DNA from: Conidiobolus incongruus B7586
Lineage: Eukaryota > Entomophthoromycota > Entomophthoromycetes > Entomophthorales > Conidiobolaceae
Length of the DNA: 12,354 bases
Direction of reading: 5' to 3'
Assembly (NCBI GenBank): GCA_000697335.1
Contig: JNEM01013266.1
Coordinates: forward strand, 1 to 12,354
Made by a program: the position numbers and the translations under genes. This document shows, piece by piece, positions 1 to 8,493 of the stretch. The notes under the pieces were generated by a model that was given only the letters and a program-made list of their open reading frames with translations, was not told where the DNA came from and did not search any database. The stretch's first letter is position 1; the number at the start of each line of letters is the position of its first letter.

Positions 1-298
1 ATTGGCCTGAAGAGGCCCCTAAGGGAATGTATGAGCGAATGATGGCGTTTCTCAAACTGTTGAAAGGTACATCTAAAGGGATAGCATCGGTTTGTTCCGA
101 TTTAATATCTGAGAACGAAAATTTAGAGACGTCAAAAACAAGGGAGTATGCGGTAGTAGAGAAGGGTAACTTACCGTTTGCTGCTGCAAGAATTTTTGCG
201 TACGACATCATTGCTTGATTGGGTTGTTTCTGGATATTCGGATCCGGGGGTGTCGGGGGGGCTATCTTCCTAGCCGGGTCCTCGTTGATAGAGGGCAT
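1..298 (-). CDS. 5' part of an unrecognised spliced gene, running off the left edge
   Basis: On the minus strand an ATG at 298-296 opens a frame of 41 codons plus one base (298-175). A clean intron follows (174-109, 66 bases, donor GTAAGT, acceptor TCAG). Exon 2 runs from 108 to the window edge with no stop. The visible protein starts MPSINEDPARKIAPPTPPDP, then continues SYAKILAAANG, and after the intron DIKSEQTDAIPLDVPFNSLR. The start is proline-rich and polar, with no signal peptide or membrane segment. I do not recognise the family and only about 77 residues are visible. This strand was chosen over open plus-strand frames here because it has a consensus donor and acceptor that keep the frame, an AT-rich upstream sequence, and ordinary soluble-protein composition. 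The gene is tandem with the NSRP1-like gene downstream of its start. Confidence 0.7.
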   Translation of the reverse strand, partial: MPSINEDPARKIAPPTPPDPNIQKQPNQAMMSYAKILAAANGKLPFSTTAYSLVFDVSKFSFSDIKSEQTDAIPLDVPFNSLRNAIIRSYIPLGASSGQ

Positions 299-982
299 CG
301 TTTGTATAGTTGGATGTGTTTTGCTTCTCTCTTCTTTTTTTTTTCAAAGTGGTTTCACGCTCTTTGAAGGAATGAGCTCAAGATTAGGTGTGGTTTCCGC
401 TTCTTGAGTAAGAAAAAAGCCTTTTTTTTTATCTTCAATCTATCAAATCGATAGATTATTTATACTTAGTGAAGTGGATAAGATTCAAAATTTAGCTTAT
501 GGGATCATTTAAACAATTATTAACTAAATTTGTTCAATATGATTCAAAATTAACAAGAAAACAGTCATATATGTTATAATATTATTTCTATAACTGATGT
601 TATAACTATTTTCGAAAAGCGTGTAGTTGTTATAATTTTTTATTATCTTAAGATACTATTAAGATAAGCAATATGATTATTTTTAACTATAAAAAATATT
701 AATTAAAGAAATATTATATGTTTATGAATTTTGTTTGATATTTCCTATTTGTTTTGAGTATTTGTGTTTTTTAAATTTAAATATTTGAAATTGGATGTAA
801 AATAAAAAATTTGACTTTTATTACATTTTTATTACGCGGATTGAATCTCATGGTTAATAGCGAAATTATGATACAAAAAACTAATTGAAATAATCAATAT
901 ACTAATTAAAAATTATAATAAATAATAAATCAAGTAGGGATTTTCTATGGTATAATTTAAAATTACAACCAATTTAATTCTG
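299..982. other. Intergenic region: promoter of the left-edge gene and 3' flank of the NSRP1-like gene
   Basis: No gene is seen. Positions 299-430 hold the likely 5' leader of the left-edge gene (purine-rich on the minus strand), a 7-bp inverted repeat TTCAAAG/CTTTGAA at 343-368 and an A-run/T-run pair at about 413-430. A TTATGGG motif (CCCATAA on the gene's strand) lies at 497-503, about 200 bases before the start codon. The rest is AT-rich with one short hairpin at 643-667. Confidence 0.6.
643..667. repeat. Short inverted repeat (9-bp arms, 7-base loop)
   Basis: TTATCTTAA at 643-651 is the exact reverse complement of TTAAGATAA at 659-667. It lies in AT-rich intergenic DNA, where such hairpins can arise by chance. 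No function is claimed. Confidence 0.4.
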
Positions 983-2223
983 CTATTCAGCTTCTTTAGC
1001 CTTCTTTCTTGCTAAGTATCTCTCCTTAGCACTCATCAAACTTTCGTCATCATTCTTGCGCTTCAACTTCTCTTCCAAATTCTTGAGTTTATTATCCTCT
1101 TCCAATTTGGCTTTGTTATCTCTTTCCTCAAGCTGCTTATCGAAGTACTTTCTACGACTATTGCGTGCCAAATCCAATTTCCTTTGAATTTCTAACTCCT
1201 TTTCGCGTTTCCTCTGCTCGTAAAGTTGGTAAGATTCGTTTTGAGTAGTAGCTTTGGGATCGAAAGGTTTCTTGGATTTGGTTGGAATGTTGAGACCAGG
1301 ATTCAATAGTTCACGCTTGTCAATAATTTGATTATCATCATTGAGAGTAACCTTTTTACCAGATTTTAGAGCTAGTTCCACTTCATTTACTTCTTCGGGT
1401 TCATTCAATGATATATTATTATTAGAATTTTTCAATGGGTGAATATTAATAGCTGCTTGTCTAATGGCACTGTCTTGATTAAGCATCTGTTTATAAAAGT
1501 TTTGAATATTGCCTTCGATATCTTGATCTAAAACAAACGAATTAATATAAAATAACTAACACAATTTAAATTCTGTTACTTTTGGATTCTTCTTCAAATC
1601 TCTTCAATTCTTCCATCTGTTTCTTATAACTAAATAATATTATTAAACTAAAGTAGGTAATATAAATAAGCATTAGCTTACGCTTCAGTAACAAATTTTT
1701 CCTTATCTTTAAATTCGTCACCCTCTTTCTCCCTCTCCTTTTGAATCATCTTCTCTTCTGCTAACTTCCTCTCCAATTTACGTTGGTTAGAACTCTGTAT
1801 CATTTTTTGAAAATATTTGGGCTATTTCAAATCAACATTAGATAATTATAAAATTAATATATTATTCAATGAAGTTACTCCCGTAGTATTTTCTTCGTCG
1901 CCCTTTAATTTTTCTTCTTCGAGTTTCTGAGCCAATTTCATAGCATCGTAAACTCCGTCATAATCGTAAATATTGGGGTCTAATTCCGCATCGTACGTGG
2001 ATGATGTATTCGTTAATCTTTGAGCGTTGACTAAATGTGCCAAATTCGGATTCGAACTTGATTTGGTTGACGACTTAGTAGTTTCTGGTACTTGCTGTTT
2101 GTCTTCATTGTCACTATATTCTAATTCGTCATCATCAAATATCTTTTTCTTTTGAATTAAATTAGTTTTTGAGGTGTTATTTTTGGTAATATTTAATCCA
2201 TATTTTAATTTATTTTTAAACAT
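983..2223 (-). CDS. NSRP1/CCDC55-like nuclear speckle splicing regulatory protein, 4 exons
   Basis: Exons 2223-1879, 1821-1682, 1629-1580 and 1527-983 join in frame to 359 residues; introns are 57, 52 and 52 bases, all GT..AG. Early residues KYGLNI recall the QYGLILPKK start of animal NSRP1. An acidic stretch (29-41) follows, then DPNIYDYDGVYDAM at 82-95, matching the family's VYEYDSIYDEM. Residues about 115-170 (PKYFQKM..., DEFKDKEKFVTEAYKKQ) match the family's conserved PKY...GEFDDKEAFVTSAYKK block, and NFYKQMLNQ near 188-196 matches GFYRHLLNQ. The C-terminal third is charged and probably coiled coil, ending in a lysine-rich tail that could be a nuclear localisation signal. The known role of NSRP1 is nuclear-speckle regulation of alternative splice-site choice; what it does in this fungus is inference. 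The stop is TAG. Confidence 0.88.
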
Positions 2224-2407
2224 TTTATTAGGATAATTATTATTATGAATGAATTACAAGTTGTTTGAATTACATTTATTGAATGAAAGATGTATTAATA
2301 ATATTATTTATCCCATAATAATTTTTAGAAAATAAATTGTAATAGGATACTATAGGAAAATCCAGATTTATATAAATAATATTAAAATTTGCATATTTTA
2401 AAATAAC

Positions 2408-2429
2408 TTTATTTATTTATTTATTTATT
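2408..2429 (+). repeat. TTTA microsatellite, about five units
   Basis: Five tandem copies of TTTA lie just upstream of the decayed RRM gene, in a generally AT-rich stretch. Confidence 0.7.
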
Positions 2430-2441
2430 GAAACCATTACC

Positions 2442-2872
2442 ATGAAATGCAATATAATTTCACTATTCAAATCAATATCAATAATATAAAAATCTTTTTA
2501 CTTGGGTAATTTACCTTGGAAGATTACCGATAGAGGAATTTTAAACGAATTGCAAAAGTATACCACCACCGATTTAAATATGGTCCCAGTGCCTAAGAAT
2601 GAGTATGGTAGGGGTTTGGGCTATGGGTTTTTGGATGCAACTGTTGAGGATAGAGATCAAACCGATATATTGATTTAAAGAACTGAACAGAGCTCAAGTC
2701 AAGGGTAGAGAATTGAAAAATCACTGTCAGTAATCGAGGATGGGATTTGGAGCAACCTTATAGGAGTAGAAATGCTAATAATACTAAGGCTCAAAAGATT
2801 TCCAAGAGGGAAAAGTATGATGCTGAGAGGAGGAAATTAATTGAACGTTTTCTTAATCAATTTAGTAATTAA
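2442..2872 (+). pseudogene. Decayed RRM (RNA-recognition-motif) protein gene
   Basis: One frame encodes an RNP2-like YLGNLPW (from 2499) and an RNP1-like GRGLGYGF, about 45 residues apart, the signature pair of a single RRM. The same frame has an ATG at 2442 and a TAA at 2487, then runs on to a TAA at 2676. Beyond that, protein-like sequence continues in other frames: a KELNRAQVKGREL segment near 2677-2715, then from about 2718 a basic tail (SNRGWDLEQPYRS..., ending ERRKLIERFLNQFSN) to a TAA at 2870. The gene therefore shows one in-frame stop and two apparent one-base insertions, at about 2673-2677 and 2715-2720. Both insertions fall in homopolymer runs, so assembly error is an alternative. 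No GT..AG intron explains them. Family beyond 'RRM protein' is not recognised. Confidence 0.7.
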
Positions 2873-3442
2873 TGTATATTATTTATATTTTTGAAATAAA
2901 TATTTATTGAATAATTATATTTTATTACCTTAATGATTTATTAAGGAAATTAATTTTCAACCAATTTAAATGAGTATAATAAAATTAAAACTAAAAATTA
3001 TTAATAATTCATATGGTTTTCAATTAAATAAATATTATAATTAATCAATCTAAAAGTAAAATTATTGTAATAACTATATAATAATTTATTATTTATTATT
3101 TATAGATTCAAATTATAAAAATTCTAATAAACTTGATATTCAAGCAATTAATAATGAAAATTAATGAATGATTACTTTTTGTATAATATGTTTAAACTGA
3201 GAGACCCAATTGTTATGAGATATCTATTAGATTTAAATATAATTGACCTCAGTATGAACTTTTTAAGTTAAAAATACTTGAATTTGTAATTTACTAAACA
3301 ATGATTCTTTGTTGAATTAAAATTTTCAAATACTAAAAAAGTATTGTTAAAATTAATTACAAATACTAATTTTTGAGATAATCAAATTGAAGAGTTGAAT
3401 GGCAGATCACATGATTTGTAGGACATTTCAATCAAACTCAAA
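2873..3442. other. Intergenic AT-rich stretch upstream of U3
   Basis: No gene is seen. It holds a 7-bp hairpin, CCTTAAT/ATTAAGG at 2928-2946, just after the decayed RRM gene, and otherwise low-complexity AT-rich DNA up to the U3 promoter elements. Confidence 0.55.
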
Positions 3443-3452
3443 CCCATAATAT
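3443..3452 (+). promoter_or_regulatory. Upstream element of the U3 gene (CCCATAATAT)
   Basis: CCCATAATAT begins 39 bases before the U3 TATA box. The U2 promoter has CCCATATTAG at exactly the same 39-base distance from its own TATA box. It is also one of seven CCCATAA copies in the window. A role as a snRNA/snoRNA upstream element is inference. Confidence 0.5.
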
Positions 3453-3481
3453 CAATTCATCAAAATTTTTAACTAATCATC

Positions 3482-3490
3482 TATAAATAA
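3482..3490 (+). promoter_or_regulatory. TATA box of the U3 snoRNA gene
   Basis: TATAAATAA lies about 34 to 26 bases before the predicted U3 5' end, the usual position for a Pol II TATA box. The U2 gene has the identical nonamer at the matching position. Confidence 0.7.
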
Positions 3491-3515
3491 CCACTCGATT
3501 TGATAGATTGAAGAT

Positions 3516-3728
3516 TAACGACTGTACTTTACAGGATCATGTATATAGTACATTTCTGGTCTTTGTTCATCAACTTAGACACAGTTCAAAAATCTGGTAG
3601 ATGATCATAAGTGCGACCTCTGTAAAGGGACGAGTTGAGGTAAATATGTTTGTATATTTATCTCAAGTGGATGAACTTGCCGGTCTCATTCCAGGGCTTG
3701 GCGAGGAGGTTTGCACAGTCTGACAGAT
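3516..3728 (+). ncRNA. U3 small nucleolar RNA
   Basis: U3 is the box C/D snoRNA that pairs with pre-rRNA in the SSU processome for the early cleavages that release 18S rRNA. The 5' domain reads GACTGTACTTTACAGGATCA, matching the conserved GACUAUACUUUCAGGGAUCA region (box A' and the start of box A). The 3' domain has boxes in the right order: C' (GATGA, 3600-3604), B (GAGTTGAGG, 3632-3640), C (GTGGATGA, 3667-3674) and D (GTCTGA, 3718-3723). Between B and C a stem of about 13 bp with one G-U pair (3635-3647 with 3654-3666) closes a 6-base loop. Length of about 213 fits the family (human about 217). Box A is uninterrupted, so the intron known from budding yeast U3 is absent. The second half of box A reads GTATATAG rather than the usual TTCTATAG. 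Both ends are estimates, good to a few bases. Confidence 0.9.
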
Positions 3729-3729
3729 T

Positions 3730-4070
3730 ACTCCTTATCATTTTAAAACCATTTATATTATCAAGTTCATTCAACTACGAATTTGATATTTTACAAAACC
3801 CATTATCTTGGATATAAGAAAGACTTACAGATATTTGATAATTCTAAGTTTTCAATTATTGTCATATTTTTTTATTTCTTGTGCATATACTTGACAAGTT
3901 CATTTCAAGATTACTAAATTAGGCAATGCTTAGTATATGTGTAAAGTATCTGAAATAATACTATATATTATTACATAATTTTCAATTCAATTTAATCTTT
4001 TATCTCAAAATTAGAAATTATAAAAAATTAATTAGACTATTTATTCAACAAATATAATACATAATGAGAA
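3730..4070. other. Intergenic: shared 3' flank of U3 and the PIG-Y-like gene
   Basis: AT-rich DNA between two convergent transcription units. I see no gene, no tRNA-like cloverleaf and no clear repeat in it. Confidence 0.5.
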
Positions 4071-4334
4071 TTAGTTTTGCAAGAAGTAATTCATACCCAA
4101 CCAATTGAAAAAAATCACAATAAAAGTCAATGGTATCAGAATCGGTACTAGGAAACAGTAGTGTGTGTCATTCTGCATCCATCTCACAATGGGGTACGAC
4201 GACTCTGGCAGCCATTTGGATACGATCATCCAAAATGTGAGAATACAAAATACAATGGTTGTGACAATGATTATAATGAGGCCTTTGACGAAATCAGTGT
4301 TCATTTGATTTCCATGTTTTTTGTTGTTTGACAT
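4071..4334 (-). CDS. PIG-Y-like subunit of GPI-GlcNAc transferase (87 aa)
   Basis: A single-exon minus-strand gene, ATG at 4334, TAA at 4073-4071. The protein has a polar N-terminus, a first hydrophobic helix at about residues 15-40, a short hydrophilic loop (PESSYPIVRWMQNDTH) and a second helix at about 58-84. The C-terminal block CFLVPILIPLTFIVIFFNWL followed by GMNYFLQN resembles human PIG-Y, whose end reads SLLLPITIPVYVFFHLWTWMG then IKLFRHN. PIG-Y (Eri1 in budding yeast) is a tiny ER-membrane subunit of the enzyme that adds GlcNAc to phosphatidylinositol, the first step of GPI-anchor synthesis. Human PIG-Y is 71 residues, so 87 is reasonable. The assignment rests on length, topology and the last 30 residues. 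No catalytic motif is expected, because catalysis belongs to another subunit. It is divergent from the PWWP gene across a 754-base spacer. Confidence 0.72.
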   Translation of the reverse strand: MSNNKKHGNQMNTDFVKGLIIIIVTTIVFCILTFWMIVSKWLPESSYPIVRWMQNDTHYCFLVPILIPLTFIVIFFNWLGMNYFLQN

Positions 4335-5088
4335 CTGCTCTATTGTTTATTTTGAGGTAATTTTAAACTGAATTCTTGAATAGAAGCGATAATTTAATAA
4401 TTAAAATTTGGTAATACAATTTGTGGGATTAAAATTCAATAGAGCAAAAAAATATATAAAATGTTTATATAATTTTTATTATATTGTATATAATTGACTA
4501 TTTATGAGTGTCAATCACTATATTATTAAATATTTAAGCTTTTCTCAATTTATTTATTTCGATCCATAATATTCAATTCCATCCGAGATTTGGTCACTTG
4601 TATTTATTCTCTCGTACAATTGTGGAGTATTTTTGATCATGGAAATCATTGAATCTATTTAGACTTCAATTTGAATTTATCAATATTATCTGAATTGTAA
4701 TTGTTCTTATATTCTATTTTATATATTTAGTGTTATTGATTTTTTTATATTTTACCATAAGTTATCAAATTCATGGAGATTCAGATTAAAAAAATCTAAT
4801 AATTTTATTAACAGGCTTTACGATAATGTTAACGAACCAATCAAATTGGTTCACAATTACATCAGGTGATAGAATATTTTGACATGATTGGTTAATGATA
4901 ATTAAGATCTCTATAAAATTAACCAGTCACATTAAAACAACCCTTGCTTTAAAAATCTCAAACATTCCCATAAACTTGAGTTTATTCAACTACACTCTTG
5001 TACTTTTTCGCCACTTGATTCATCCTTTCCAAAAACTCTAAAATATTCATTTAAATACTGTATGCTATTTGGTTATTAATTCAGATAA
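4335..5088. promoter_or_regulatory. Divergent intergenic region between the PIG-Y-like and PWWP genes
   Basis: No gene is seen. Both flanking genes start here and point away from each other. It contains three CCAAT boxes clustered at 4834-4891 and a CCCATAA motif at 4967-4973, about 120 bases before the PWWP start codon. The stretch from about 4930 to 5088 is comparatively C-rich on the plus strand and is probably the PWWP 5' leader. Confidence 0.5.
4834..4852. promoter_or_regulatory. Perfect inverted pair of CCAAT boxes
   Basis: GAACCAAT, a 3-base spacer CAA, then ATTGGTTC: a 19-base inverted repeat with a CCAAT core in each arm. A third CCAAT in reverse orientation (ATTGG) lies at 4887-4891. 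CCAAT is the core site of the HAP/NF-Y complex. The site is about 240 bases from the PWWP start and 500 from the PIG-Y-like start. Binding is inferred, not shown. Confidence 0.55.
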
Positions 5089-5996
5089 ATGCCACAAACT
5101 TCCAAAGTTCAAGGACCTAAGCCCTTTATCAGATTTAATAAGATCGTGTTTGTTGACCCTCAAGACCCTAACGCTGCCTATTGGTGGCCAGCCATGGTAA
5201 TTCATATAGATTACTTTAATATTCCATAACTAATGATCGCTTATCAGGTCGTTCCAGACAAGGATCTCGAAAAGGTCAAGCAATTTCTTGATCCTAATTT
5301 CGAATTACCCAAACAGGGTGAGTGTTTAGTATGCTATTTTGAAGATGGGTCATTGTAAGTATTTTAAATTCATATAGATTTCTCGGCTGATTTCTAATCA
5401 TTTTTAGTTCTACAGTTTTAGAGTTGGAGACTTTGCCTTTTTCACCTTACAGAGAACCTTATTTGAGTTATTCCAAAGGTGCTCACTCCTTACAATTTAT
5501 CAACGATAGTTCCGTAAGGTGGGCAACTAAATACTATCAGAAGGGTAAATTTCCAAAGTATTTCCACTGGTTGAAGGTGCTTAATGACTCTATCAACAAT
5601 TCTTCTCCCCATCCTACCCCTCCATACCCTAACCAGTTGGATAAGGTCACTCCTAAGACCAAACCCTCTAAAACCATCCTCCCAAGTCCCCAAAGTACCG
5701 TCCTTTGGTCTGAGGAGCAAAGTGGCAAAAATCCTCCTCCTGTGAATATCAAACTCGAGCTACCACCAGCTGTCACCTCAGTGGTTCGAAACGGTCATGG
5801 TAACCGCGATTTTAAAGATGCTGTGCAAACTTTATGCCAATTACGCACCACATCGCCTACCGATCAGCCATCCGGATCTAAAAACGAGCCTACTCAAGGA
5901 CCCGACTACAACCACTTACAATTCCGCAAACTAGGAATTTTACCAACAACCAAACGCCAAAGTTATTTAAAACTGGTACAGGACAGGAACCTATGA
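5089..5996 (+). CDS. PWWP-domain protein, 3 exons (267 aa)
   Basis: Exons 5089-5196, 5248-5354 and 5408-5996 join in frame to 267 residues; introns are 51 and 53 bases, GT..AG, with CTAAT branch-like sites. Residues about 14-83 form a PWWP fold of the Tudor/Royal type: KIVFVDPQDP, then the signature YWWPAMVV at 31-38, a strand block ECLVCYFEDGSFSTV at about 61-75, then LETLPFSPY. A helical part follows (about 90-128, ending GKFPKYFHWLK), as in PWWP domains that end in a helical bundle. From about 130 to 267 the chain is proline/serine/threonine-rich and probably disordered, apart from a short final FRKLGILPTTKRQSYLKLVQ segment. PWWP domains generally bind methylated histone tails and DNA, so a chromatin role is likely. 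The partner complex cannot be read from sequence. It converges on PGS1 with 102 bases between stop codons. Confidence 0.83.
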
Positions 5997-6098
5997 ATTA
6001 ACCACTCAACTCTATTTAACATTATCACATTCTTTCCAATTTAATATTTCAACTAGTGTATATTTTAAATAAACATTTGAATAAAATTTATTTTTTAT

Positions 6099-7967
6099 TT
6101 ATAACATTGTTTTCACCATTGGGAACAGTATCTTAGCCATCAATCTGGGCTCTCTTTTCTCGGAAGTTAAAACTTCTTCGTCAACTTCGTTACAGTGTTG
6201 AAAGATTTTATCAAGTTCCTACTGATGGTTAGAGCTGTGATATATTTTAATATGTGATTTAATTACCTTTCTCATTTCCAATCTCAGATCCTCATTAGAA
6301 GTGACTAGCATACCTTGAAATTCCAAGTCACGATGTACTGAACGATAATTATAGTTGGGAGAACCGATCCAAGTTAGGAAAGGTACATTGGATTGGGGTT
6401 CAAAAATCCACCAACCTAGCTTGAATTTAATAATTGTTTATTCAAATTTTCATAAATATTACCTTTGGCATGGAATGTCCAATCATCCTTCTTGTATTCT
6501 AATAGTTTAATCTTACTCAATTTGTTATTTCTCTTGCAAGCTTGCAAAAATTTGGTTTCGCTGAGGGTATAACCATCTGGTAATAAATTACTAACTCCTT
6601 TGGATTTGTAGAAACCGTTAGCCTAATAAGATATTAATACCTTTGGGTCCAATATTATGATTGAACCATTACCTCTGGAGCACTTGTAATCACATTGAAT
6701 TGACCACTCGTATGTAAAATGCTATCGAGGTACATTGGATCCAAATTGAAGTAACTGGTACTAATCACACTTCTGTAAATACTCTTACCACCACCAGTCA
6801 TTCTACCAGCCTGATTCAAATGACTCATGAGTCCACGAGTTACTCTACTATCCAAATCAATGCCTAAAGGCTTCATCTGAAGAGTTGGAAACACGACAGT
6901 ATCCACGCTTTCATCATTCAATCTATCCAACTTACTGGCACTCTCAGAAGTGGTCCAATGTAAAAATTGACTCAATTTAGATTTGGCCACTTTCTTAAAT
7001 AATTCGCTCTTATGAACAGGATCTGGCATTTTGTCATCTGTCATCGCTAAATGGTAATCATTAGCAGTTTTTGGTATCACCTTGTAACTAATGGAATTAA
7101 GTGTAGTAACCAAGCTGGCAAAGTAGTGACTAAGTTGCTGACTATTGTAGAACCAGTAGTATCTATCTTGACGATTTGTGAAGTAGTCAGTATTTAAATT
7201 AGCTCTAAAAGGAGTCAATATATCGGCTCGAAATAGGAATTAATGAATTTACCCTGTCAGTAATAGATCATCGTCAATTAAATAGCCCTTGATATGCATT
7301 AAACCGACTCCTTCGTTAAATCGATTAGGTACTAGCAACTTGGTGTATCCATTCAAATCTGGGGTATGGTAAAGATGTAGAGTGAATCTATCTCGGTATT
7401 CATTTAATGCGGGTAACAAACTCAATACCGAAGTTTGACCCTTCTTACTTGGACGAGTACCTCTTAAACAGTCTAACAAAATCTCTACCTTCAAATTGGG
7501 ATTCTTTTTCAATTGCTGGTGAATCAAATCTACCTATAACAAGCGATTAATTCGTTGTTTGAAATAATGCTCTTCAATATTTACTAGTTCCGTCTCATTC
7601 TCACCGATATACAAAGAACACAAAACGATACGATTTTTAGCAGTTTGAATCCTATTCTACCATCAAAAATCAATATACCATTTCAAATCACAATTTAACT
7701 TAAATTACTATCAAACTTTTATAAAAATCTTTTGGTTGTTGCAAAATTTGAATTTGGTTAGCTTTTACGGGAATTGCAGCTGTAACACTTGGTAAAAATG
7801 AGAAAGGTTCCAAAGTTTCAAATAAAGTTTTGGAGGAATATGATCGTAATTTTAAAGATTTGATAATATTTGAATTGAATATTAATTTTTGGATTATTCT
7901 ATAGGTTATTATTAATGTTAGTTTTGATAATTGTTTAATTTTTTTTAAATTACCTAGAATTTAACAT
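6099..7967 (-). CDS. PGS1: Mitochondrial phosphatidylglycerophosphate synthase, 8 exons (505 aa)
   Basis: The enzyme makes phosphatidylglycerol phosphate from CDP-diacylglycerol and glycerol-3-phosphate, the committed step to cardiolipin. Exons: 7967-7954, 7898-7709, 7656-7585, 7533-7253, 7204-6673, 6622-6463, 6415-6267, 6218-6099. The seven introns are 47-55 bases and every junction keeps the frame. Residues 1-30 (MLNSRIIQKL... KLRSYSSK) are a typical basic, serine-rich mitochondrial presequence. Family landmarks follow in order: KNRIVLCSLYIG, EILLDCLRGTRPSK, LYHTPDLNGYTKLLVPNRFN, the first phospholipase-D motif HIKGYLID (His172, Lys174, Asp179) and TGANLNTDYFTNRQDRY. The second motif HAKG (His414, Lys416) is degenerate after the lysine, as usual in PGS1; IGSPNYNYRSVHRDLE follows. 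Budding yeast Pgs1 is 521 residues, so length fits. It diverges from the coiled-coil gene at 8494. Confidence 0.95.
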
Positions 7968-8493
7968 TTTAAATATTTTTATACTCTATAATAAATGAAA
8001 TATTTATTGATTATTTAAAAAAGTTCTTTTTTAAAATTTATATTATTCAATAAATATGAATATTAAATTAAAATTATTAGGTATAGTAATTTTTTTTAAT
8101 TATTTTGATTATCATCTCAAATATCAGCTAAATTGATTATAATATTTAATAATGATTTAAAAAAATTATGGGATTAAGTATAAAAATCGATTTGAAAATT
8201 GTTTGAATATTAATATCGCAATAATTGTATTATTTGATGAGTTCAAATAAATCAATTATATCAATTTTAAAAAGTCATAATTTTGAGGAATAAGAAATAG
8301 GGTATTCGGTTGATATTAAGTTAAGTAGTCATATTCAGATAATTGTTTTTAAATTGTCAAATTTATGAGACTGCTAAATTTTGGAATTGATAAATAGTTA
8401 TGAATCCCATAAATGAAATAATTACTCATAGTGATATGAATTGGGTTTTTACCAAGTCAATTCTGTAAAAACAAAATAATAAATATTATAATC
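7968..8493. promoter_or_regulatory. Divergent intergenic region between PGS1 and the coiled-coil gene
   Basis: No gene is seen. Both flanking genes start here and point outward. It carries TTATGGG at 8166-8172 (CCCATAA on the PGS1 strand, about 200 bases before the PGS1 start) and CCCATAA at 8406-8412 (about 85 bases before the plus-strand start), each in the orientation of the gene it precedes. The rest is AT-rich. Confidence 0.5.

Noticed and set aside
27-407. Two consecutive plus-strand open frames separated by a single TGA, suggesting stop-codon read-through or a fused membrane protein
   Set aside because: The minus strand has a better gene here, with a consensus intron; the plus frames use non-ATG starts or unlikely composition and are antisense shadows.
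497-511. Fifteen-base exact repeat TTATGGGATCATTTA, also at 9209-9223
   Set aside because: For this composition about two such 15-base matches are expected by chance; it is kept only as part of the CCCATAA observation.
2045-2058. tRNA B-box-like GATTCGAAC, and a similar GGTTCGAA near 5784
   Set aside because: Both lie inside coding exons and no A box or cloverleaf surrounds them.
2673-2720. Introns as an explanation for the frame changes in the RRM gene
   Set aside because: No GT..AG pair of plausible length restores the frame; the protein-like sequence is continuous apart from the extra bases.
3165-3206. Possible box C/D snoRNA (TGAATGA ... CTGAGA)
   Set aside because: The C box has a mismatch, there is no terminal stem, and the spacing is too short for a normal guide.
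5490-5776. Open minus-strand frames across the PWWP gene
   Set aside because: They are antisense to a well-supported spliced exon and encode nothing recognisable.
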